From Agapanthus africanus (taxonomy: Eukaryota > Streptophyta > Magnoliopsida > Asparagales > Amaryllidaceae): 64,000 nucleotides of DNA. The stretch is taken from assembly GCA_030015575.1 (NCBI GenBank), contig JASDDO010000028.1, positions 22,175,154-22,239,153 on the forward strand, written 5' to 3'. The notes under the pieces are model-generated. The model had not been told where the DNA came from. It saw nothing but the letters and a program-made list of their open reading frames with translations, and did not search any database. The first letter of the stretch is position 1; each line of letters begins with the position of its first letter. Position numbers and translations under genes: made by a program. Shown here piece by piece: positions 46,654 to 58,447 of the stretch.

Positions 46654-49600
46654 ATGACGTCCCCGAACGACCCCTTCTCGGACTCCAGCTCTCAGGACCG
46701 TACGGAAAGAATACTCAGTGCACTGACCACTCTCGCGGAAGCTCAGGAGAGGAAGACAGATTTGCTTACTGAGGGACTCAGAGCGATTACCGCTGCAGGA
46801 GGACCCTCCGCACTTATTACCGCCCCCGAGGGCGCTACTCCACCAGCTTATCAGGCTAGGGCTGGTACTGTGTCAGACTTCCGACGGTTACACCCAGCTG
46901 CGTTCACAGGGCTAGCTGAACCCCTTGAGGCTGAACAATGGCTGGTAAACATGGAAAATTTATTGACGGCTGCCAGGGTTCCAGAGGAAGACAGAGTGGA
47001 TGTAATAAAGATACAATTAGAAGACGAGGCCCGTACATGGTGGTCGGTAGAAGAAAGCAGACTTGAAGGGCCGATCGAATGGAGCAAGTTTAAGGAGTGC
47101 TTCTTAGATCATTATTTTCCTCCCACAGCCAAGGCAGAAATGGAGGAAAAGTTTATTCTTTTAAAGCAGAATGGACGCCCAGTGGACGTTTATGCGGTAG
47201 AGTTCAACCGTTTGAGCCGTTTTGCTCCATATATGGTCAAATCAGAAGTCACCAGGGCCAGGCGTTTCCTTCAGGGGTTAGATTTTGAGTTGCAGCAGCT
47301 GATTGCATCGTTGGATCTACAGACTTTCGCACAAGTACTCAAAGCGGCGAGAGTTCAAGAGCAATTGATTAACAAGTTCAGGAGACCCCCGGTCATTCCA
47401 GCACGTACCCACGTGCCTTCTCGAGGGGCCATACCGGTTCACAGAGCAGGAACGACTCAAATGAAGCGCCCATTCATACCACAACATCGTCCCCAGAGAC
47501 AGGGCGTAACTTGCGGCTATTGCGGTAGAGGAGGGCATACTCAGAAGGACTGCCGCCGTGCCAAGGGACAGTGCCTGATTTGCGGTTCCAGTCAACACAG
47601 GATTAACAGTTGTCCTGAGCGAGCAGAGATACAGGGAGGTTCTGGACCGTCACAGCAGAGGCCGCAGGAGCAGAGGCAACCATTTCCAGGTCGCGGTCAG
47701 GGACGGGCTTTCACCTTGACCGCCGAGCAGGCAGAAGCGTCAGGAGATGTGGTTACAGGTACTCTACTCGTACATGCCTTGCCAGCTAGAGTACTATTTG
47801 ATTCAGGGCATTGTTTCTTGTCTGAGCATTTCACAAGTACACACTCAATACCACATGAACCACTAACCAAGGGATGGGAAATTCATACGGGTAATGGCAT
47901 TATTATATCTAGTCGGGAATGTAGATTATGCCCGGTTGTAGTGTGTGGTAGGGAATTCTATGCGAATTTCCTTCTAATTGGGACAGGCAGTTACGACGCA
48001 ATTCTTGGGATGGATTGGATGAGCACTTTCCATGCAGTTATCGATTGTCGTGCAAGGAAGGTGATCTTCCGCATCCCTAATCACCCGGAGTTCATTTTTG
48101 AGGGTGGAAGCGAATTGGAGCCAGCTAAATATAGAGCCAAGCCCAAAGAACTGACAGCTATGGAGATTGATGAGAGCCCAGCCTCAGAAATTGTTCGGGA
48201 CTTCCTAGAAGTATTTCCTGAAGATCTACCAGGTCTACCACCTCCTCGAATTTTGGAGTTCTCAATCGACTTGACTCCAGGTACGGCCCCAGTATCCAGA
48301 GCTCCATACAGAATGGCACCAGTTGAATTGGCGGAATTGAAGAAGCAGGTTGAAGAACTATTGGAGAAAGGATTTATTCGGCCAAGCGCTTCACCGTGGG
48401 GTGCACCAGTCCTATTAGTAAAGAAGAAGGATGGATCGCTACGAATGTGTATAGATTATCGGGAGCTGAACAAGGTCACGATAAAGAACAAGTACCCAAT
48501 ACCGCGCATTGACGACCTATTTGATCAGCTAAGTGGAGCCAAGGTTTTCTCGAAGTTGGACCTCCGTTCTGGATATCATCAAATCAGAGTAGCAGCCGAG
48601 GATGTATGCAAGACGACTTTCAGAACCCGATACGGACATTACGAGTTCCTTGTGATGCCGTTCGGTGTTACCAATGCCCCAGCAATATTCATGGATTTAA
48701 TGAACAGGGTGTTCGCAAAATACTTGGACACGTTTGTCGTTGTGTTTATCGACGACATACTTGTCTATTCGAAGACCCGGGAAGAGCATGCTGAGCATTT
48801 GCGCACGGTACTGCAGGTTCTTCGGGAAGAGAAGCTGTACGCGAAGCTAAGCAAGTGTGAATTCTGGCTTGACAAGGTTCAGTTTTTGGGACATATTGTT
48901 TCTGGCGAAGGCATCTCAGTGGACCCGGCAAAGATAGAATCTGTCAGAGATTGGCCGACGCCGAAATCAGTGGCTGAGATCAGGAGTTTTCTGGGATTAG
49001 CAGGCTATTATCGGAGATTCGTCCAAGATTTCTCAAGAATCGCAGAACTATTGACACGGCTGACACGGAAGGACGTGCCGTTTACATGGACAGAGGAGTG
49101 CACTCAGGCATTCGACACACTAAAGCAGAAGTTAACCACAACACCTATACTTACAGTACCAGATAATTCAGGTGGTTTGGTGATACACAGTGATGCCTCA
49201 GGGAAGGGTTTAGGCTGTGTTTTGATGCAGCACGGCCGAGTGGTTGCTTACGCCTCTCGACAATTGAGAAACCACGAGAAGAACTACCCTACACATGACT
49301 TGGAGTTAGCTGCGGTAGTCTTTGCGTTGAAGATTTGGAGGCACTATCTATTGGGTGAGAAAGTGGAGGTTTACACGGATCATAAAAGTTTGAAGTATGT
49401 TTTCACTCAGAAGGAACTGAACATGAGGCAGCGCCGATGGCTAGAGCTAATGGCAGATTATGACTTGGACCTTCAGTATCACCCGGGGAAGGTCAATGTT
49501 GTACCAGACGCACTCAGTCGCAAACCAGCGGTCATGATGTTGACCGATCAGAGGAGTATTATTGAGGATTTCCAGAGACTTGAACTTGAGGTCATTACTT

Positions 49601-51069
49601 CGAACGCACTCAGTCAATTTTGGCAACTACAGGTGCAATCTTCCCTGGTGGATCGCATCAAGATTGCACAAGCGGATGATCCTCGATTACAAAAGTTCAG
49701 AGAGCAAGTGGAAGCTGGATTGAGAACGGATTTGATTATACATGAAGATGGCTCTCTGAGATTCGGTAGCAGACTCTGCGTACCTAAAGGTGATGTACGA
49801 GAAGAAGTTTTGGCTGAAGCACACAGTTCAGCTTATTCTGTGCATCCAGGAGGTACAAAAATGTATCAGGACCTAAAGCATCACTTTTGGTGGAACGGAA
49901 TGAAGCGGGAAATTGCGAGGTTCGTATCCAGATGCTTGGTATGTCAGCAGGTGAAGGCGGAACATCAGAGAACAGCAGGATTATTACAACCATTGTCGAT
50001 ACCTGAATGGAAGTGGGAGCACATTACTATGGATTTTGTGACGGCCTTACCACGGAGCCCTAGAGGCAATAATGCTATTTGGGTTATCGTCGATCGCCTC
50101 ACAAAAGTTGCACACTTCCTACCTTTCCAAGTAAGACAGTCGACTGAATCACTGGCAGAAAGATATATGCAGGAGATTGTGCGACTTCACGGTGTTCCAG
50201 TCAGCATTGTGTCAGACCGGGACACGAGATTCTTGTCGCACTTTTGGAAGAGCTTACAGGAGAGTTTGGGAACCCGCCTTAAATTCAGCACAACTTATCA
50301 CCCACAGACGGATGGACAATCCGAACGTACAATTCAGACGCTCGAGGATATGTTGAGAGCCTGTATGTTGGACTTTCAGGGTTCCTGGGAGGACCATCTG
50401 CACCTAGTCTAGTTTTCTTACAACAACAGCTATCAGGCTAGTATTCAGATGGCTCCTTTTGAAGCGCTATACGGGCGGAAGTGTCGATCCCCAGTATGCT
50501 GGGATGATGTGGGAGAACGAAGATTACTGGGCCCCAAACTCATTGTTCAGACAGTCGACAAGGTTCAAATGATCAGACAACGTATTAAGACGGCTCAAGA
50601 TCGACAGAAGAGTTGGGCAGATACCAGCAGAAGGGCACTTGAGTTCGAAGTCGGAGATCATGTGTTCTTGAAGATTTCACCTACTCGTGGAGTTATCAGA
50701 TTCGGGAGTCGGGGAAAGCTTAGTCCCCGTTTTATCGGACCTTTTGAGGTGCTAGAGCGAGTAGGAAAGGTGGCCTATCGACTGGCCTTACCTCCATCGC
50801 TAGCTGGTGTGCACAATACCTTCCACGTATCACAGTTGCGGCATTACGTACGAGATGAGAACCATGTTCTGGACCATTCAGAATTAGTTTTGGGGACCGA
50901 TCTGTCATACGAGGAGCAGCCTACTACCATCCTTGACCGCAGAGAGAAAGTACTGAAGAATAAGGTCATCCCTTTAGTCCGAGTGTCTTGGGGCGGTCGT
51001 TCCTCAGGAGAATCCACCTGGGAGCGGGAGGAAGATATCCGTGATCGTTATCCACATCTTTTTGTTTAG
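46654..51069 (+). pseudogene. gag-pol polyprotein of chromovirus 2, one amber codon
   Basis: ATG 46654 to TAG 51067-51069, 1472 codons with one internal TAG (50410-50412, codon 1253). gag: [20 protein letters not shown] near residue 90; zinc knuckle [14 protein letters not shown] near 287 and [14 protein letters not shown] near 306. Protease active site DSG near 383. Reverse transcriptase [19 protein letters not shown] near 588 and [12 protein letters not shown] near 695. RNase [17 protein letters not shown] near 843. Integrase zinc region ([27 protein letters not shown]) near 1056-1108, then the D-D-E core ([30 protein letters not shown]). The GPF/Y part and chromodomain-like C-terminus follow the amber codon, ending STWEREEDIRDRYPHLFV. 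The protease lacks the two residues that follow DSG in chromovirus 1 (GASH there, GH here). As it stands this copy probably cannot make full integrase. Confidence 0.95.
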
Positions 51070-51093
51070 TACATTGTTCTTGTATCTTTGGAA

Positions 51094-51111
51094 AATTTCG
51101 AGGACGAAATT
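51094..51111 (+). promoter_or_regulatory. conserved inverted repeat before the 3' LTR, chromovirus 2
   Basis: AATTTCG-AGGA-CGAAATT, identical to chromovirus 1 at 35154-35171, followed by the polypurine tract at 51118-51126. Confidence 0.85.
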
Positions 51112-51130
51112 TTCGTTAAGGGGGGTATGA

Positions 51131-52451
51131 TGTAAATTCCCGTTTCCTTTCTACATGAAACTTCCTATTTCTGAATCCTAGTGATTAACTTATTCTTGAC
51201 TTCGTATATTTTTAGTTGGTTGTTTAAACCCTATTTTTTCCAACTCTTTTGGAATTATAGTCCAAACCCTAAAAGTCAAAACCCAGAATTTAAAACCAAA
51301 AACTAACACAAATAAAACCAATTTAATTCAACCATTATTTTTCCTAATCCCTCAGCCCACACACTAAATAAATTCTGTTAATTTTCATCAGCCCACTCGA
51401 TTTTTTAGCAAAATCCCTTTTATAAAATCCCAGCCCGTTCCCTTCTCTGCAGCCCACTTTGGGAATTAATTGTTTTTTTTATAACCCGGCCCGTTTCTTT
51501 CTGAAGCCCACGAGATTTATAAGGGAAAAATGAATTCCTTTCATAGCCCGGCCCACTTCCATCAACCCAAGCCCGCTCGCCGACCCCTCACTGTTCTTCT
51601 TCCCTTTCAAAAAAAAATCCCAACGGCTACTCCATTAACGCGCGCGCGCGACCCGCCTCCTCCGCCGTCGCCCATGCCCTCGCCCTACCGTTGCCCCACG
51701 TTTTCAACCTCGTCGCCCTCATCTCTCTCTTGCTCACCAACCCCATCGCTGAAAACTCCTCACCTCTCTCCTCTACTTTCACCGAGCTCAAAAAAAAAAA
51801 AAAAAAAAACGCGAGCACCCAAACTTCCTCTCGAACCATTGACACTCCACCGCCGGCGATCACCCCACTTCGTCGCTCGACCCAAGACGACAACCACTCA
51901 TCCACCCTCTTTCTCCCTCCACTACTCCATCTCCACCCACTCGAGTCTCCCCTGCACACGACCCCCACTGCAGGGCTCGGCCACAGCACCCTGGCACTTA
52001 ACGCCGGCGAGCCCCACTTCGCCTGAACCCCCTCTGCGACCCTACACACCCTCAGCATCACCCTCATCTCTCCATACCCGACCCCACTGTCCCTCTTCTC
52101 TCTCTCTCCAAAATTCCAAAACCACTTCCAAACAATTTTTCCCTCACTGTGAGCTGCTCTATACTCGCTGCCGGAGCGACGCCGTCGACCGTCGGCAACC
52201 CCAATACACTCGCAGAGGATCATAAAGCATCCCTCAACGTCCAGTGGCTGTGCAAACGACTCTGGTCAACCCCGACGCGAGATCCACATCTAGATCGAGG
52301 CTCGCGGGAATCCGATACGTGGTGTATATCGCGCGTTCGCGACGACACTGTTGCCGTACGACCCCGAGGCGCTCTCCAGGCAAGTATTTACTTGCTTCAT
52401 GCTATTATAGTCGTGTTACACACCTAGATTACATAGTTTACGAACTTAATG

Positions 52452-52508
<57 letters not shown>

Positions 52509-54372
52509 ACCAAGGTGTTCGATGCTAGTCTCTCATGGATATGGCTGTTTAATTTGAAGGAAACCGATACCTTCTGTTGGCCCTTATAATGTTAAATATA
52601 GTGTATGAATCTCGCTGGAAAATACGAATGTTTGTAACGAAAACTGATACCCCCAAATATGCCGTTAAAACTGGAATTTTCTCGTGCCTGAAAACGAATA
52701 AAATCACCATAAATCATATGTATACTGGATTGAGACGTTCGAGGGCTTAAATCGAAGCCGACTCGACGAACTTTAATACTATGTAGAAATTTAATGTTTT
52801 CTGTTCTGAAACCCTGAAGATATTTGGATCGGAATACGACTCTGGACTGCAGTCCAGAGCGTTTCTGATTGGTGTGTTCTGTCTAAAATCCTGCGTCCCC
52901 GCATTTCCTGAAATCGCATGGTACGGAACTTTACAGTAGTTATAAGATATACCTGTTAGTGAAATAAAACAAGTGGTCTCTTTCCGATTCATCGCAGTTT
53001 GTTATTTTAAACTTATTTTAAAAAGGCAGAACGTAAAGCTGTTCAGAACACTTTCTGAAATGACATTTGAGATTGAACTGTGTATAACTTTCAACGTACA
53101 GATGCGATTGAAGATCCGTCTGTTGCGTTGAATACTTTATCGGAAACCCTAAATTTCATTTAACTGTGACATCGCTAAATTCTGAGCCCAACTGGGCGCA
53201 ATTCGTGTCGCGAAACAGACGTTCAGTTCTGAAATTGAAATTCCAGCTGCGAACACTTAAACTGAAACAGTTATATCTTGAAGACCGAAACTCCGATCGA
53301 ACTGAAACAAAATTTGATGAATTCCTGACTGATTTTTCTATATATCTTACCTACATCATATTTTCTGAATTCATAACATATTGATTTGTGTAATTCATTT
53401 TGGTTCGTGACATGCATATTAATTCATAACATACCGAGCTTATTTGGTAGTTTACAATACATATATTATACCCTTGTCGTATACACAGTGTTAGTGCGTG
53501 TGGACATTGCATTATCGTGCGTGATAGATGTTGGTTTAGGAGTGACGAGTACACCAATGGAAAGTGAACAATCGTGACAGTGATTGGTACAGTGGATAGT
53601 GATGAAACCGTGTCATTGACGTACTTGTACACAACTAGATCAATATCATAAATAGTGTAACTTGGGGGAAAAAGGGAAATCAAAGTGGAAAGAGTATCGT
53701 ATTTAGCGGGACCGTGTTTAAAGGATGATCATTCGAACCGTGATACTTATGCGTGTAGGACAGGATCTAGCGATCCGGCTGACAAGGTTATGTCCCGGGC
53801 ATGTGGGCCGTTGTCTCGGGTATGTACGAGACTCCTGTTAAACATGATCCTCCTTCCACTATGTGATTTCAAACATGACCTAGAGACCGATAGGGACACA
53901 TAACATATTCTGCATCATATTGTGACATAGTGATTACCTGCATTATTCTCATACTAGTATTACCTCATTTACTTGTTGCATCTGATTATAATGATATTAT
54001 TATTCGTGTCGCTCTGACGACCTGAGTATGCATGCTCAGATTCCGCGGGAGGACCAGCACAGGAGACGGATCTATCCTTTGAGTTCACGGAGATATAGTT
54101 GGTGTACCTTCTTCATTTTACTGCTTTCCATAAAACAAATTGTGAGTTTGAACTTGGTTAGTTATCGTTCTTATTATCTGTAATCTGTGAACAATGGAAT
54201 TTTAATGTAATAAATTAGTGATGTGATTCCTTTAATACTGTGCTTTACTTACTGATTACCATGTAGTGCTAGAAGCCGAAGTGTGACTACGGCAGGATGA
54301 TTCCTTGACCGTAAGAGCATGGCTGGCCTAATCATCCCTCGTTTTCCGTATTTTGGGAAGCGGGGCGTGACA
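51131..54372 (+). repeat. right (3') LTR of chromovirus 2
   Basis: 3242 bp. It is longer than the left LTR because the (TA)n tract (52453-52506, about 27 units) and the poly(A) tract near 51790 are expanded. The poly(A) length change also opens a 231-codon Ser/Pro-rich frame (51530-52225), taken as compositional. Confidence 0.97.
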
Positions 54373-54377
54373 GCTGT

Positions 54378-54978
54378 CGAGTACGTTATTTTCCAGAGGC
54401 ATAAAATCTTTCAAGAACTTCAAAAGTATTGTGAATGAATTGTTGCTCCATCCATTTAGGCACTTAATCTGGACGAACCATGAGAGGGTGGAATGCTTTG
54501 TATTCATATAAATTAGTTTTCTAGTATCATTCATGAATTTTTCATACTTATTCGCACGCGGTTCTTTAATGAAAGGAATTTCATCTTCGATACGAATAGA
54601 TTCACTTAGGGAAGCATCTACCATATCCTCTATTTTTTCTCCTGAAAAGAAGTTATCGTCTTCTTCTTCTGCCGCATTACCGTCTTCTCCTTCTTCTTCT
54701 GCCACATTACTGTCTTCTTCCCCTTTCCCGTGATATAGCAAAATTGTATAATGTCTAGTAAAAGCATATTTAACGATATGAAACTCTGCTAATTCTACCT
54801 TCTGCCTATACTTATTCCTACATCTATCGCACGGATAGAAAATCTTCTCTAATACGATCTTATTATGTGCGCGTGCAAATTCAATGAAAGCAACAACTTC
54901 TATGACAAATTTAGGTTGCATACGTTGTTGCCAATTCATATACATCCAGTCCTTAACTCTGATGTACTCATGGGCCAT
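54378..54978 (-). pseudogene. TnpD N-terminal transposase-associated domain, CACTA copy B
   Basis: Minus-strand frame from ATG 54978: WMYMNWQQRMQPKFVIEVVA, FIEFARAHNK, then FYPCDRCRNKYRQKVELAEF and HIVKYAFTRHY...YHGKG. It matches the transposase-associated domain at the start of plant CACTA transposases, with the PC..C.N and HL/HI...Y..HG pattern. An acidic stretch (EEEGEDGNAAEEEDDNFFSG) and a linker follow. The frame enters the chromovirus 2 LTR at 54377, so the gene is split; its continuation is at 43314. An ATG near the start of the domain supports this start. Confidence 0.85.
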
Positions 54979-55944
54979 ATTAGACTGTATAACATATAAA
55001 TTGTATGTTATGATGACTATATTGAGAAATCTTAGATTGAGATGGTTACTGACAAAAGAGAAAATCTGTGTATGTACTTTGTGTGTGCCTTTGTCGTTGA
55101 AAAAAATAAATTATCAATAAACAAATTTTGATTTGAGGATAACCAAGTATGAGTTGTATTCTGTATATGTGCGTTTCAATTTATGATTTCTCTTAACTGT
55201 AGGGTTGTTAGTGTGTATGTGATGTGTGTGCGTTTGTTGTGTATTCGTGTTGTATCTGTGTGTTTCGGCTGTCGGGGGTAAGTCTTCTATCCCATTAAGA
55301 ATGTATAGAGCATGCACCCATTCTTTTGTGGTTTCAACCATTTCGAGTAAATTTCGGTAGCACCTCCCCGCTGTTCTTCGAGTACACTGTAATAGAATAG
55401 ATAATCATTTCAAAAATGTGAAACAACGTTGAAATGAACATCTAATCTATCTTTGTACACGGAGAACCAGCGAAAAAGTACCGACGAAATAACTCGAAAT
55501 GAATGAAAACACAAGTGAATGCAGGTGTTTGCTTTATACATTCCTAACTTGTCCACACTGGACAAATCTATTGGTTATCATATGATTGAATCTTCTCGAC
55601 ACATAGACTACACGACGGTTGTTAGTACCGAACTATACTGTCTGATATTTAACAACCTTTGTATAGTTCTATGTCATGACGAATATCGAACGTATATTAA
55701 CTGATAGAATGGAACTAAATCGCGCTTTGATTTTCATATATGAGTATCGATGAGAATATGAAAGATTCATATTATCATCGAGTATCATATATTGGTTTTA
55801 ACTTGAATATTTAATATGAATAGGTTTTACGTTTACGTTTTATTATTAAGGGTTCGAAATTTCAAGTTTAGGGTAAATTTTTCTTGCATTTACGATAAAA
55901 TTGTACGTTTACGTTATCATCGAGTATCCTACTGAAGAAACTAG
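54979..55944 (-). other. 5' region of CACTA copy B upstream of TnpD
   Basis: Between the TnpD ATG and the telomere-like array. An open minus-strand frame at 55341-55114 (VETTKEWVHALYILNGIEDL) may be an upstream exon; I do not recognise it. The rest is AT-rich with no further signal. Confidence 0.4.
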
Positions 55945-56385
55945 TGCACCCTAAACCCTAACCCTAATTAACCTAAATTAACCTAATTAACCCCAATTAA
56001 CCCTAATCGTCACCCTAACTTAAATTATCCCAAATTAACCTAAACTTAACCCAAATCAACTTAATTAATCCTAATCAACACCCTAACTCTCCAAATTATC
56101 ACTAATTAACCCAACCAACCACAATCAACATCCTAACACAAACGCACTTTATTTTACCTAATTAACCCAAATTAACCCTAGCCTCTAATCCTAACCCTGA
56201 CCATAATCCTAACCCTAACCTGAACTGAACCGAACCCAACCCTAACACTAAACCGAACCCTAACCCTAACCCTAAACCTATTCCTGAATCGAACCCTAAC
56301 CCTATACTGAACCCTAACCCTAACCCTAACTAATTAGCTCAAACCCTAGACCGAACCGTAACTCTAAACCCTAGTAGCAACCTAA
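55945..56385. repeat. degenerate CCCTAA telomere-like array inside CACTA copy B
   Basis: About 440 bp dominated by CCCTAA/CCCTAAA and relatives (AATTAACC, GAACCCTAACC). The cleanest runs are at about 56255-56275 and 56308-56332. Most clean runs are 6-bp CCCTAA, with some 7-bp CCCTAAA. It lies within the transposon, between TnpD and the right terminus. Confidence 0.85.
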
Positions 56386-56445
56386 TAATCAACAATAACA
56401 CAAATAAATGAATAATTAGAAGTTAAAAAATGAAATTTACTAACC

Positions 56446-56660
56446 TTAACCCGGTGATTCTCTACTGTCCCGAAGACGCAAAGGGGAGATCGGCGATGCG
56501 AGAGTTCTTACCGTCGATGAGGAAGTCGACGGTGATGTCAGCGACGACGATGCGCGCACGGGAAGCGCGGGAGTGCGGTGGCGACGAGGCACGCACGGGA
56601 GACGGGTGATAGCGAGGAAATTTTGGGAACGAGAAAATTTCTGGGCTTTATTTTTTTTAA
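56446..56660 (-). other. GC-rich leader-like segment near the 5' end of CACTA copy B
   Basis: A GC-rich island (GCGACGAGGCACGCACGGG) in AT-rich DNA, probably the first exon or 5' leader of the element on the minus strand. An open frame is present, but I see no known domain. Confidence 0.4.
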
Positions 56661-56679
56661 ATAACCCATATATGCTTTT

Positions 56680-56834
56680 ACGAATTAATCCGTAGGGCCT
56701 TCTTTTGCGGCTCCAAAAGGCCAAATAACAAATTACATTTTAATATTTTTAAATTAATCCATAGGGCACCGTAAGGACAACCATGGGGACCTATGGATTC
56801 CAGCAGCCATAGGGGCAACCCTTTATTATAGTAG
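56680..56834 (-). repeat. CACTA terminus and subterminal repeats, copy B right end
   Basis: The minus strand from 56834 reads CACTACTATAATAAAGGG, followed by repeated motifs (CCCTATGG, ATGGATTAATTT, ACGGATTAATTCG). These are the 5' terminal inverted repeat and TnpA-type binding repeats. The matching end is not visible at either left end. Flanking plant DNA begins at 56835. Confidence 0.85.
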
Positions 56835-57205
56835 TGGTTGCTTTCTATAAATTGGATGGGTTTGATAGAGAGTGTAATCTTCAAGTTAGTAAAGGTCAGG
56901 AAACAAAGAGAGCATTAGAGTTTTATGAAAGAGAATGCTTAGCTCTCTTCTCTTCTTTTTTCCGTGAGTCTCATTTTAAGCCTTTTTCCTATTATTATTG
57001 TTTGTAATCTATTTTTATTGTTCTTGGATGCAATCGGAAATCGTGAACATGTGACCTCTCATTTTGGAGAGGAAAGTCATATCGCATGGGACATACCCAA
57101 TTGATCAGCATGTCGTAAGTTGGAAGCTTTTTGCTGTAACATACCTTTTTTTGTAATATCGATGTTTATACATTTCTCATACTAGCACCACACTACAGAG
57201 AGAAC
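56835..57205. other. flanking AT-rich DNA, no feature recognised
   Basis: Beyond the CACTA terminus. No coding potential or repeat recognised. Confidence 0.6.
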
Positions 57206-57211
57206 AAAATG

Positions 57212-57365
57212 GCATCTTGACCCGTTAGGCATAACGCATGAGGTAATAATTTAGTCTCCAGAGTGAGAGGCCGCAGGTTCGATTCTCGGAAAGGGTCACA
57301 TCAAAAACAAATATGGCACCCTCGGATGGAATGGGTTAAAATGGTTAATAGCCAGCTGACAGAAA
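57212..57365 (+). mobile_element. possible tRNA-derived SINE
   Basis: A stretch with a perfect-looking B box (GGTTCGATTC, 57276-57285) and, about 50 bp upstream, an A-box-like TAGGCATAACG (57226-57236), the spacing of a tRNA-type internal promoter. The tail (CACCCTCGGATGGAATGGG) is unknown to me, no target duplication or poly(A) is clear, and it does not fold as an obvious tRNA. Ends are approximate. Confidence 0.35.
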
Positions 57366-57787
57366 CATAATCCTACATAAAACATTGAATATTATTTATA
57401 ACAAACCAAAATTACAGAAACTAGAAAGGATTATAATCAAAAATAAAATCCAGCCAGGTACTCATTTTAGAAGTGACTAACCAGAGATATTTCATCTTGC
57501 AAATCTCAAGAAGGAAAAGGAAAAGAAAAGCAAAAGGTGAATCATGTTTTAATATAAAACCTGCCACTTGATTAGTTTGTTATCTATCTCATGGGTCCAT
57601 ACAAAATATGGGGCATAAACCTTCTCAAAAATAGCATCGGTATGTTTTATTCAAATGTTAAAAAGTTTTTGTTGTGCATTCTGTAGAAAATATCTGTTTT
57701 AAATCTCTTCAAAACTATATATTGCACATGGATAAGGTTTGATAAATAAAATATGGATCTAGGCCAAGGCATATCGTTGATAAAAAA

Positions 57788-58015
57788 ATTATCCAACAAT
57801 TTGGAACCGTTAAACGCTAACAGATTCTTTAAGAAGCAGTTAAAATCCAACGGTCCTTATTTAACTGCTACTTAAAATAGCAGTTAATATCAAAAGTTAA
57901 TTTATCCAACAAATCTGGATCGTGCAAACTCAACCATTAATTTAGGAAGCGGTTAAGATCCAACGGGTCTTATTTAACCATCACTTAAAGCAGCGGTTGA
58001 AAATAAATATCAAAT
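57788..58015. repeat. two-copy tandem repeat of about 113 bp
   Basis: TTATCCAACAATTTGGAACCG...AACGGTCCTTATTTAACTGCTACTTAA and TTATCCAACAAATCTGGATCG...AACGGGTCTTATTTAACCATCACTTAA are diverged tandem copies. 57366-57787 holds nothing recognised. Confidence 0.7.
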
Positions 58016-58152
58016 CGTTACTTAAGTAATTTTTTTTCTAGCGGTTGAGCAATATATCACATATCGATTTTTGAACCATAAAGATCTCCAGAACATTTTG
58101 TATCTTTCTAAACGAAGTTTTTCGAAGTGATTTCTCGATTTCAGAACTCTAG

Positions 58153-58362
58153 CTTCCGCCAGAGCACATCTACAACTTCCTCAAAGAAGTTTTCCAAAAT
58201 GTTTGTGGTAAAATTTTTACTTCTAAGTTTACATATGCTACCATGTTGATTAATCTAGCATATGAGTGGACTCTTCCTGAATTAGAAAAAGATGAAGAAA
58301 GAATAGTAGTGAAAACAGACGAATATCAATGCTTAAAAAAACTATTATTACAATCGATTTAA
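58153..58362 (+). other. unidentified 69-codon open frame
   Basis: A frame from after a TAG at 58150 to TAA at 58360-58362: LPPEHIYNFLKEVFQNVCGK, then YEWTLPELEKDEERIVVKTD. Its composition looks protein-like (charged/hydrophobic alternation), but it has no start in a good context and no family I recognise. It may be a remnant exon just outside chromovirus 3. Confidence 0.25.
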
Positions 58363-58447
58363 AAATTCCTGAAAGCAAAAATGTTGAGTTTATATCGTTA
58401 ACTTGTGAAAGTAAATGTAAAAATGTTCTGTCTCCTAAAATCAGTGA

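Larger units (their letters stand above)
43320..54372 (+). mobile_element. Tekay-like chromovirus 2 (Ty3/gypsy), nearly intact and young
   Basis: An 11.05-kb element on the plus strand inserted in CACTA copy B. LTRs are 43320-46518 and 51131-54372, with TGTAAA...GTGACA ends and about 30-35 substitutions by eye over 3.2 kb (near 99% identical). Primer site TGGTATCAGAGA at 46528 (initiator tRNA-Met) and polypurine tract AAGGGGGGT at 51118. A single long gag-pol frame has one amber codon. Its LTRs are unrelated in most sequence to those of chromovirus 1, so it is a different family. Confidence 0.97.
37800..56834 (-). mobile_element. CACTA (En/Spm) transposon copy B, 5' end intact, 3' end lost
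   Basis: Second copy of the element at 4550-19141, similar along its length. It starts (5' end, right side) at 56834 with CACTACTATAATAAAGGG on the minus strand, the terminus naming the family. It carries TnpD N-terminal, Tnp2, DUF4218-like and DUF4216-like regions, then TnpA. It is interrupted by chromovirus 2 (43320-54372). Its 3' end is missing at the 37783-37800 scar, which corresponds to about 5265 in copy A. Confidence 0.9.

Noticed and set aside
56446-56724. A host gene exon near the CACTA right end
   Set aside because: GC-rich, but inside the transposon terminus and with no recognisable domain. It is better seen as element leader.
57212-57365. A true tRNA gene at the B-box-like sequence
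   Set aside because: A GGTTCGATTC box is present, but I could not draw a full cloverleaf or acceptor stem. SINE-like or chance is more likely.
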